The notes beneath the pieces were generated by a model. The model saw nothing but the letters and a program-made list of their open reading frames with translations. It had not been told where the DNA came from and did no database searches. From Paraglomus occultum (lineage: Eukaryota; Glomeromycota; Glomeromycetes; Paraglomerales; Paraglomeraceae), in NCBI GenBank assembly GCA_910592205.1, contig CAJVPJ010001270.1, forward strand, positions 1-10,972: 10,972 bases of DNA. Reading direction: 5' to 3'. Below, in pieces: positions 1 to 6,293 of this stretch (position 1 is the first letter of the stretch; every line of letters starts with the position of its first letter). Position numbers and translations under genes: made by a program.

Positions 1-77
1 GATGTCATCTTCCGAATAGTGTTTGATAAATCCTTCCTGGATACTCTTAGCTAACCACTCCTTGTATGTGTTGTCAG
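1..77. repeat. Exact 77-bp terminal inverted repeat, left copy
   Basis: Bases 1-77 are the perfect reverse complement of 10896-10972, checked base by base. The match ends at base 78 (a here, which reads t on the gene strand, against a at 10895). The repeat lies wholly inside the coding start of two outward-facing paralogous genes. The exact length of 77 equals a common largest k-mer in short-read assembly, so the ends probably reflect a collapsed repeat in an assembly graph. Confidence 0.97.
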
Positions 78-96
78 ACGATTGGCCTTGGGACAT
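1..96 (-). CDS. N-terminus of a probable protein-kinase-family protein (partial, left edge)
   Basis: Thirty-two codons read leftward from an ATG at 96-94 and run off the window. The segment containing EWLAKSI and IKHYSEDD resembles the short leader that precedes the kinase domain in the very large Glomeromycotina kinase family. That leader typically has the form E-W-(I/L)-x-x-(A/S)-I, then I-K/x-x-Y, then an acidic pair. No catalytic motif (glycine-rich loop, VAIK, HRD, DFG) is inside the window, so the kinase call is inference from family memory and not something seen. The same gene start is found at the right edge on the opposite strand. Codons 8-32 are identical there at every base, and only codons 2, 4 and 7 differ (S/T, G/S, S/T). 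An 11-bp element shared with the right-edge promoter lies 59 bp upstream of the ATG. If it is not a kinase, it is still clearly a duplicated gene start. Confidence 0.55.
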   Translation of the reverse strand, partial: MSQGQSSDNTYKEWLAKSIQEGFIKHYSEDDI

Positions 97-537
97 ATTT
101 TAGTGGGAAAATCGTTATTAGTTGAGTGATGATATGTCCACAGATATAAACGTGTTACGTAATACAAATAAAACAATCGTTGTCCGACAGATTTGATAAG
201 AGTTTGGACTCGAAAACTATTGCTTTATGACATAATTGCTCATCTTTTACAACTGCAATTACTAGATATGCTAAAAACCAACTGAATAAGACAATCGCCA
301 AACGTCAAGAAAATTCATCATCAGATTTACGAATCCTTTACATCAAAGTCACTTCATACCAGACGGCAAAGCTAAATGGAAAACAGTAATAGTCTTTGGC
401 GAGGAAATAGTGAAAATTTTATTCTATTGTCAACCATGGATAAACAAAGATATGGAAATAATGTATTCAGGAAAGGATCACGGCTAGTGAAAAAATGGAA
501 CCAGTTAAACTATATGAAGGTTTAAAAGAGTTTTTTA
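97..537. other. Gene-poor upstream region of the left-edge gene
   Basis: This AT-rich stretch holds the presumed promoter of the left-edge gene. The only feature I can defend is the element at 156-166. An ATG-started 49-codon frame on the plus strand at 376-525 has no recognisable family and is short enough to occur by chance. No RNA gene or long repeat is visible. Confidence 0.5.
156..166 (-). promoter_or_regulatory. TGTATTACGTA element upstream of the left-edge gene
   Basis: Read on the gene strand, TGTATTACGTA ends 59 bp before the start codon. The identical 11-mer occurs 68 bp before the start codon of the right-edge paralogue. The core TTACGTAA (here TTACGTAAT on the plus strand) is the kind of palindrome bound by bZIP factors of the PAR/Yap type. 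Binding is inferred; what is seen is conservation between two promoters whose other upstream bases have diverged. Confidence 0.4.
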
Positions 538-756
538 TTATAAAATTGAATTATAAGTCGAAAAATTATACGAACAGATGTATGAATTAGCTTGGTGCGA
601 AAATCCAATGAGCGAAGATATTGGTAAATCAATCTTCAGCTTATTATTAAGTTGGTCATGTATATCCAAATGTTCATTATATTGTTTCTTTTCATTAGGG
701 TTACAACTGGTAAACCGGGCATGTTTCGCACCACTTCGTTGACTGTACCTGGAATA
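538..756 (-). CDS. Possible exon or gene remnant, unknown protein
   Basis: A 72-codon open frame on the minus strand begins just after an in-frame TAG at 759-757 and ends in TAA at 540-538. It has no ATG at its start, so if real it is an internal exon; the sequence ttccag at 755-750 could serve as a splice acceptor. The composition is protein-like and charged (segments such as NEKKQYNEHLDIHDQLNNK), not low-complexity as chance frames in AT-rich DNA often are. I do not recognise the family. It lies between the left-edge gene and the F-box gene on the same strand, but joins neither in an obvious way. It could be a decayed fragment or chance. Confidence 0.2.
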   Translation of the reverse strand, partial: YSRYSQRSGAKHARFTSCNPNEKKQYNEHLDIHDQLNNKLKIDLPISSLIGFSHQANSYICSYNFSTYNSIL

Positions 757-1113
757 CTATTTCACAACTTGTAGAAAATTGTGCTGTTATTCCCATATGT
801 CTCGCGCAGGTAGGCAGACGAAAGGATAGAATGCCCTTATGGCAATAACTATACATTGCTTGGACGTTTTCACGTCAGCAAGATTCCGGTGCTGCAATTC
901 AAGTGTTTGATTATTTTAACATTGTAAACTTCTAGTCCGTATTTCCGCAGTCTCGTCAACAATATTATAAAGGGGAAGAAACCTCGCGTGCTATAAATTT
1001 TATATTATCCACTCTATATATGAATTTTCACGCCTTCCTCGGTGCGATACAAGCCTTTTTATTTTCATGAAAAAGATTATATAAAAAACTACAAGTGCTT
1101 ACTAAATACTTAC
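757..1113. other. 3' flank of the F-box gene
   Basis: On the minus strand this holds a canonical splice-donor sequence GTAAGT (1113-1108) beyond the F-box stop codon and an AATAAA at 1063-1058. Nothing else is recognisable up to the possible exon at 538-756. Confidence 0.4.
1058..1063 (-). terminator. AATAAA polyadenylation signal, F-box gene
   Basis: AATAAA on the minus strand lies 77 nt after the F-box stop codon, a plausible spacing for the 3' end of that transcript. The motif is short and common in AT-rich DNA. Confidence 0.35.
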
Positions 1114-1139
1114 TTTTTGACATAAATTCCGTTTCCTGA

Positions 1140-1949
1140 TTAACTACATAAATGTTCATGTTTTCTAATATATATAACTTTCAATTGCTTATATTCTTTC
1201 ATTATATGGAGAAATTTAAAATCAATCTTTCCGAGATCGCCTTCGATATCCAGCCTCACCAGCGATTCCTTTATTCTTCCCATATTCTCCAACAGGTCGT
1301 AATCAATTTCTGGTTTGGCAAATGAAATAACCAAACTTTCAATGTTGGGTAAGTTGTTAATTAAATGACTAATATCTTCATTAATGTAATATTTCATATC
1401 CAAACGCAACGATTTTAGCGAAGGCGAAAGATCTTGAAGAAAATCTTCGAAAATATGAAAATGCGTGTCTTCTATGTGAAGCATTTGCAGCTGTTTCTTG
1501 CCGGTTACCAGTAATGTTATAAGGTCGTGATAAAAGACACCATGCGAATCGGCAATTTGATGATATTTAGTTGCATTCAACGACCCTATAAAGTGATTGA
1601 TCGTTAACGATCTAAGGTATTGTTCGTGTTGATGCCTCGGATAGCTTGGCTTTTCAATGACACCAACTTTATGATAGAAGAGCTGTCTATCTAAAGGCAA
1701 GCATTTGATGTACGTAGTTATGAGAGCTCTACATTTATTTCTTATTGTTTTGTTTATAGTTCCTCTCAAAAGTGTGTTCATATAATGAAATGGATTTTTG
1801 TACAAGAGAGGAATGAGTTTGTCATAAATGTATTTGTTCACCAGTATACTGTTGTAGAGAGCAGGTATATCGTCTTCGATATACTCAAAGATAAGATTAA
1901 TGACATCAGCGTTGAGCTCTGTCGCAGGCGACATGTCAAAGACGACCAT
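1140..1949 (-). CDS. F-box protein with LRR-like C-terminal half
   Basis: The 269-residue protein starts at the ATG at 1949; a second Met at codon 6 is an alternative. Residues about 11-54 form an F-box: an LNADVINLIFEY helix, a DD pair, LYNSILVNKY, then LIPLLYKNPF. This is the Glomeromycotina layout usually written L-x-x-DVL-x-LIFE, LVN-x-x-W, ILW-x-NPW. F-box proteins bind Skp1 and bring substrates to SCF ubiquitin ligases. Residues about 155-265 hold leucine-rich, LRR-like strands (LQMLHIEDTHF, LKSLRLDM, NIESLVISF, LVRLDIEGD, LKVIYI) as the likely substrate-binding part. It is odd in two ways. Every tryptophan usual in the family F-box is replaced by Y, L or F, and the protein has no tryptophan at all. 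It is also shorter than typical relatives (often 400-500 residues), and an in-frame reading past the stop meets a clean GTAAGT donor at 1113, so it may be truncated. Confidence 0.75.
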   Translation of the reverse strand: MVVFDMSPATELNADVINLIFEYIEDDIPALYNSILVNKYIYDKLIPLLYKNPFHYMNTLLRGTINKTIRNKCRALITTYIKCLPLDRQLFYHKVGVIEKPSYPRHQHEQYLRSLTINHFIGSLNATKYHQIADSHGVFYHDLITLLVTGKKQLQMLHIEDTHFHIFEDFLQDLSPSLKSLRLDMKYYINEDISHLINNLPNIESLVISFAKPEIDYDLLENMGRIKESLVRLDIEGDLGKIDFKFLHIMKEYKQLKVIYIRKHEHLCS

Positions 1950-2589
1950 GATTTTCCCCCCCGGGTTTACGATGTCTTACTTTATTGATTTTTTATATAA
2001 GGTATTCAAATGTGGAATTGTACTATTCGGTGACAACAATACGAATAATAATGACATACCGAATAATGATTAGTTCCCAAACGTATTCAAATAATAATGA
2101 CGTAATATTACCATGTGTAACAAGGAAGAACATATTTTTAAAATGTTGTTAATTATGCTGACATGATTGCTCCACTACAATTAGGACGTGGGAAATGTAT
2201 TATTATTATCCTGTCCTATTACAATCGTAGGTAAGCTGCGTTTAAACTCGCCTTATAAATGGGGATGTTCGAATTGATATTGTAGTTCTAATCTTTGTTC
2301 CCTGGTACAGTTTTTTTTTGAACTAACCATTTGGGTCCATAAATTGATATGATACATACTCGTTTTGTGTAAACAATGACGTGAGAACAAAACATTCTTT
2401 ATTATTATTATACGACTTTTATTAGATTTGTTACACGTGGTGCTAGAATATTACAGCATATTAATAATTATGTAATGTCATTAAAAATTATAATGAACTC
2501 ATCACGTTGATATTGAAGGTTAACACGGAAAAGCGCCAATTGACATTCCGAATTACATTGTCATCAATTGAAAATAGTCATCTAATGAA
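1950..2589. other. Gene-poor AT-rich region between F-box gene and repeat block
   Basis: This is the 5' flank of the F-box gene, then non-coding DNA. Visible structure is limited to short repeats. TATTCAAAT occurs at 2003-2011 and 2084-2092. GAATAATAATGAC and the near-identical AAATAATAATGAC occur at 2043-2055 and 2089-2101. A perfect 8-bp inverted repeat, TATTCGGT/ACCGAATA, lies at 2024-2031 and 2058-2065. TTA/TAT runs appear near 2199 and 2400. I see no gene. Confidence 0.5.
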
Positions 2590-2793
2590 CGTGCCGCAAA
2601 CTTGATGTGGGGCAGACTGCAACAAAACCAGACAAAGTGAACATTCTTAAATAAGATGCTGGTGTGGTTGAAAGTTAACTAATTTGACTGATGATGGTTT
2701 GAAAAGTAATAATGGTGCTCATTCATAACTTATAGACCTGTTGATTTTAATGCTCACTTTATCATACCAGAATGTGAGGAATATAAACCATAA
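2590..2793 (+). pseudogene. Decayed copy of an unknown gene end (partner of 5387-5730)
   Basis: On the plus strand this matches the minus-strand fragment at 5387-5730. The clearest shared coding end encodes NAHFIIPEC-E-EYKP followed by TAA at 2791-2793. Upstream, a second frame reads SNNGAHS and then stops. The block ATGTGGGGCAGACTGCAAC is shared almost exactly with the other copy. At least one frameshift and several in-frame stops interrupt it, whereas the other copy has a single frame break. An AATAAA at 2830-2835, 37 nt after the stop, may be the old polyadenylation signal. I do not recognise the protein family. The boundaries are approximate, since similarity fades upstream of about 2590. 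Confidence 0.6.
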
Positions 2794-2892
2794 CAGGAGT
2801 AATATAGGATTATCCCTATATTAATATAAAATAAATATATGAAACTAATTTACATTAAATCGACCATGGAACCCAAAAATTACAGCACTATT
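2609..2892. repeat. Diverged long inverted repeat, left arm
   Basis: The reverse complement of this stretch aligns with 5290-5587 over its whole length with a few small indels. By eye it is roughly three-quarters identical. The best-kept blocks are GTCTGGTTTTGTTGCAGTC, GAATGAGCACCATT, CATTCTGGTATGATAAAGTG, GTTATGGTTTATATTC and ATGTAAATTAGTTTCATAT. It covers the coding end of an unknown gene plus about 100 bp of its 3' flank. The arms enclose about 2.4 kb. Confidence 0.85.
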
Positions 2893-2924
2893 AGAAAAAT
2901 TATTTTTTTTAATTTTAATCAAGG

Positions 2925-4060
2925 TCATCTCTTATTTTCTTTAACTTCAATTTGAGCAACATGTTGAGTCTGTTGTTTTCTTAAGAATTCAACCTCACTT
3001 TCATGTCTTTGAATTTTATCTAATAATTCTTGCTTTTGTTTATCATGTCAATTCTTTGAAACATTTAAGGCTTTCAAGTGAGAACTGAACTCTTCCTTAG
3101 CACTGGCTAGTTGCTGCTGCTGGAGTAGAAAGGAGTATCTCTTTATTTGGAAAAAATCTGGGTGGTGGTGTTTTTGCTCCCTCTGGTTGTGGATCAAGAT
3201 CTTTATTTGCTTCTTGTCTTATTGATGCTGTTTCTGAATCAAGACATTCAAAAGGTCGTTTACTCGGCAAGACAGATGTCAACTCTGATATAATGTTGCT
3301 TAAATTTGTCATCGCAGCATCAGTTAAAGCGCTTGAGTATATTGTGACATTCTCAACCTTGATCAAGGTAATTTAATCAGAAAAGTCAACTCTGTAATTG
3401 TCCTTAATGAGTATAATCAAAATTCGTGAACTAACCTGTTGACAATTTAATTTTGTAAGTGATACTTTCTCGAGATTCTTGCATTCTATGAGAGTCCACA
3501 ATTCATCAATATCACTTCCACGATTGCGTTTGCCCTTGTAAGAGAAAATGTGGTTAAGAAACGATGTGGTGTATTGCACATAATATACAAATAAGTATAA
3601 TTCTTCCTAACTCTAACCCCACGCATATTGGCATTGTGACAAGCCATGCATCCAAAAAGGCATTCAGAGGATCAGCAAAAAGTTGATTCCTCCTAGCATG
3701 GACACTGTTGCCACACATCCAAAAAGGCATTCAGAGGATCAGCGAAAAGTTGATTCCTCTTAGTATGGACAACAGTTCACATCTCACCAACTCCCACAAA
3801 AGTATAAATAGAACTCGCTGACTCTACTATAATAATATACTTGCCGCCTTGTTTGCTAGAAGTTTCGCAGCTCCCTGTTTCTTCACGTCATCTTCGCAAT
3901 CATTAATAAGCAAACGTAGACTTTTTGTGAGAACGTCATTTGCCTTTTGGTAGCGTAGGTTTTTTGGATCGTCTCTATTTTGACGTATCCATGTTTCATG
4001 AAACCCACAGATACTCCAATTACCTGACATCATTGTCGTCGAAATATCTATGCCATCCAT
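2925..4060 (-). pseudogene. Broken multi-exon gene with a C-terminal coiled coil, unknown family
   Basis: Several protein-like minus-strand pieces follow one another. The first is an ATG-started piece at 4060-3841 (MDGIDIST to about LLANKAA), ending at a possible donor GTATAT. The second is an open piece from about 3606 (after a TTAG acceptor) to 3436, containing KGKRNRGSDIDELWTLIE, ending at a GTTAGT donor. A 78-nt phase-0 intron (3435-3358, with CTGAT branch-like sequence) would remove an in-frame TAA and join to VENVTIYSSALTDAAMTNL at 3357. The frame ends at 3097, but a glutamine/lysine-rich heptad segment (QQQQLASAKEEFSSHLKAL, then KQKQELLDKIQRHESEVEF) continues in another frame to a TGA at 2927-2925. 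That segment has an internal TGA at 3050-3048. The first two pieces do not join in frame with the sites named. The gene therefore looks frameshifted and stopped. The function is unknown; a coiled-coil tail suggests self-association. Confidence 0.45.
3649..3776. repeat. 67-bp tandem duplication (two copies)
   Basis: The unit beginning CATCCAAAAAGGCATTCAG starts at 3649 and again at 3716, giving a 67-bp period. The first 56 bases or so differ at only about three positions and the tails drift apart. On the minus strand both copies read RNQLFADPLNAFLD, but 67 is not a multiple of three, so the two copies are in different frames. The duplication lies in the interval between the first two pieces of the broken gene at 2925-4060 and may have disrupted it. 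Confidence 0.9.
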
Positions 4061-4234
4061 GCTTCGTCATCTCGAAAATACTATCGTTTCTTTACTGTGC
4101 GAAATTTCAAATTGTAGAACTGATAACACGTAGCCTGTCGCGTCAAGTTCCCGGATCAAAGATGTCTTGTAGTCCCGTGATTTACGCGTGACTTCTGAGC
4201 GATCTGCGAACATTTTCCCTGTTTTAGTATTATT

Positions 4235-4320
4235 ATCTATCACACAAATCTTGCTATTTCATCTTGCTATTTAGTGTGGTGCTGCAACACCACTTACCCT
4301 GGTGTGATAGATCATTTTTT
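4235..4320 (+). repeat. Nested inverted and direct repeats followed by T6
   Basis: ATCTATCACAC (4235-4245) pairs perfectly with GTGTGATAGAT (4302-4312). Inside the loop, ATCTTGCTATTT occurs twice with a 13-bp period (4248-4259 and 4261-4272), and GTGGTG/CACCAC (4276-4281, 4288-4293) forms a 6-bp hairpin with a 6-nt loop. The outer stem is followed by TTTTTT at 4315-4320 and then an A9 run. A transcript would fold into a stem enclosing a second stem, with an RNA polymerase III-like stop. No A box or B box was found, so an RNA gene is speculation; a small mobile-element remnant is equally possible. Confidence 0.6.
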
Positions 4321-4593
4321 AAAAAAAAACATGTGCCGTGTCTATTATAACTTTAGTACTACATATATTGTTGAAAAGAGAAAAAGAAGAAATAATTATT
4401 GGTTCCCTCAACCAAAGATTCTTAGATATTTTGTTACGGTCGGTGTATTTTGTTTGGTTGGGAGAGCGAACAATTGCGTCGGCGTGTTCAACCGAGAGGG
4501 GGATATACCAAATTTAGCTCAGATTGCTACCCTTATTATAGCGATTGTCAATTAAGACTGAACCAAATTTATAAGTGACTCGTTTTATAATTA

Positions 4594-4669
4594 TACTCGC
4601 GATATCTTCTACTCCTATACGATATACTCAACCGGTACTCGTATCTGAATAAGGGTACCCGCAGTACTC
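4594..4669 (+). repeat. Degenerate array of TACTC motifs
   Basis: TACTC starts at 4594, 4610, 4625, 4636 and 4665, five times in 76 bp, mostly with GATATC- or GTATC-like spacers (steps of 16, 15, 11 and 29 bp). This looks like an eroded short tandem repeat or a cluster of binding sites. No function can be assigned. Confidence 0.5.
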
Positions 4670-4992
4670 TATTAACAACTATAGAATAAAGCGGAATCGA
4701 AGGATAATTTTAATACTAAAATTTATCAGGGCAGGCTTCGATTCAGTGTTTTGACTAGTCAGGGTTACGTCACTTATTCTAATTCTCAACGAAACTATTT
4801 AAATCAACGATTGTTATTAACGCGCTACAATAATTGACTAAGCTCGTGACCCGTGGAATAATAGTTATCAAGAACAACATGAAGATTGAACGATGGCTAG
4901 AGGTCGCTTATATGGCTTTTGAATGTTTAAAGCTATAAATATACTAATTATTCTAAATTAAATTAATTACGCTTTGTTTACACCTTGTGTCT

Positions 4993-5021
4993 CCAAAGTG
5001 TCGCCAAAGTGTCGCCACTTT
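4993..5021. repeat. 11-bp tandem repeat ending in a short hairpin
   Basis: CCAAAGTGTCG occurs twice head to tail (4993-5003, 5004-5014). The second copy starts a hairpin, AAAGTG (5006-5011), TCGC loop, CACTTT (5016-5021). The role is unknown. Confidence 0.6.
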
Positions 5022-5289
5022 TGTTGTTTACCATTAGTACTACGTTACTAAATTTAGTTTGGGGTTTGTAGGAAGATTTTATCATGTGACTCGCTTACTG
5101 CGTCAGCAGTCGGCAATTTCGTTCATTTTTTTTTCATAAGTTGGGTTTAATTTTTGTTATTTTTTGTTCTTCTTGATAAGTTTCATAAGTAATTTTTTCC
5201 TGATCTAGATATGCCTGGAGAGTTTGGGTATCATTGATTTTAAAAACGTAAGGGGCTATTTTTTCTCCTTGTTTTTTTTTAAAATACTT

Positions 5290-5587
5290 TTAATAGTGTT
5301 GTAATTCTTTGGTTCCATAGTGAATTTGATGTAAATTAGTTTCATATTATATTTTTATATATAGAGGTAATACTATATTAATCATGTTATGGTTTATATT
5401 CATCGCATTCTGGTATGATAAAGTGAGCATTAGAATTAACAAGTCCAGAATAAGAAGTCATGAATGAGCACCATTTATCATTATTACTTTCCAAAACGTC
5501 ATCATTCACCCTGATCAATTTTACAGTCACATTATAATAAGTCCCTCATTTATAGAATGTTCGTCTGGTTTTGTTGCAGTCTGCCCC
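5290..5587. repeat. Diverged long inverted repeat, right arm
   Basis: This is the partner of 2609-2892 in opposite orientation. It spans the last coding stretch and 3' flank of the minus-strand gene fragment at 5387-5730. The outermost well-kept block, GTCTGGTTTTGTTGCAGTC followed by TGCCCCA, ends at 5587, beyond which only this copy stays open as coding sequence. Confidence 0.85.
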
Positions 5588-5730
5588 ATGTATGATTCAA
5601 AGGCTATTTTCATCAAATAGAATTCATGTTGTACTGCATGGCTAAGCGCGTGACTGTTTCTTTTGTCGCAATTATGGAAGCTAATTATGTGAGACAGATT
5701 ATCTACTTCCTTGTAAAGAGTGACTTTCAC
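5387..5730 (-). pseudogene. 3' end of an unknown gene, better-preserved copy, one frame break
   Basis: The minus-strand frame from 5730 encodes KVTLYKEVDNLSHIISF, then HALSHAVQHEFYLMKIAFES, then MGQTATKPDEHSINEGL. It closes at a TGA at 5529-5527. The reading resumes in another frame from 5530 for 47 codons (VNDDVLESNNDKW, CSFMTSYSGLVNSNAHF, IIPECDEYKP) to TAA at 5389-5387. The 28 nt between a GTGACT and a GATCAG at the break is too short for a normal intron, so a frameshift is likelier. The fragment has no ATG and may begin at the acceptor-like ttccacag just upstream, so it is probably an internal plus terminal exon. Coding status is supported by the second copy at 2590-2793, which keeps the same terminal residues. 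The family is not recognised. Confidence 0.5.
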
Positions 5731-6293
5731 TGTGGAATCTTAATTACAACTGTGCACCAGTTTAATCAACACGCATTGGTTTTGTAACAAATGTTTTGAA
5801 TATTAAAGGGAGAAGAAACTGGCATAGTATAGTGTTTTTATTTTCGCATTGCTTGACAAGAATTGACGTAAAACTCGCCAAATAAAGTTCACGCTTGATT
5901 TTTTTTTCAAGAGATTGATAATCGAACAGTTGTCAGGTCACCAAACTCGTTGCCCAAATATGCAATACAAAATATATTCATATCCCTCGTTACCGCTTTT
6001 ACAAATCTATCAAATTATAGGAATGGCTGCAAGATCTCAAACTTAGCAACGAGGCTTATACAATGTCACTAAATTTCATGTGAGATAACGTCTGTTTGCT
6101 CATTTCAGGTTAAATTTTATGGCCATCGTTACTTTACCGCAACTTTATTGGTTTGGTTTTACAAGTAAGCTGCTGTGTCCATCTTAAGAGAACCATTTTG
6201 AGAACCTTGCATAAAAACACTATCCTCTGCATTTGGAAATATAAAGTCCCCCCTCCCTCTTTATCAAAGACTCCCCCGGTCCTAATTACTTCA
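5731..6293. other. Non-coding interval upstream of the secreted-protein gene
   Basis: This is the probable promoter and 5' leader of the gene at 6294. The downstream reading frame stays open back to 6153 but contains no ATG before 6294. Short C-rich and CT-rich runs appear just before the start (6247-6290). No repeat, RNA gene or further exon of the 5387-5730 fragment could be identified. Confidence 0.45.

Larger units (their letters stand above)
4061..5289. other. Gene-poor interval inside the inverted-repeat block
   Basis: No convincing gene is visible. It holds the nested hairpin at 4235-4320, the TACTC array at 4594-4669 and the 11-bp tandem repeat with hairpin at 4993-5021, each listed separately. 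The rest is AT-rich with T-runs (for example near 5127-5166 and 5260-5281). A plus-strand ATG frame at 4331-4555 (74 codons) has no recognisable features. Confidence 0.45.

Noticed and set aside
376-525. 49-codon plus-strand ATG frame
   Set aside because: Too short and without family resemblance; overlaps nothing conserved between the two paralogue promoters.
2262-2285. GTTCGAATTG, like a tRNA T loop
   Set aside because: The flanking bases do not pair into a T stem and no D arm or acceptor stem could be placed.
4514-4530. TAGCTCAGATTG, like a tRNA A box
   Set aside because: No matching acceptor stem and no B box (GGTTCGANNCC) at the right distance.
4331-4555. 74-codon plus-strand ATG frame
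   Set aside because: No recognisable motif, no homologous copy in the window and no clear splice or promoter context; the length is compatible with chance.
5502-5530. GTGACT...GATCAG as an intron in the 5387-5730 fragment
   Set aside because: 28 nt is far below the usual minimum intron length; a frameshift explains the break better.
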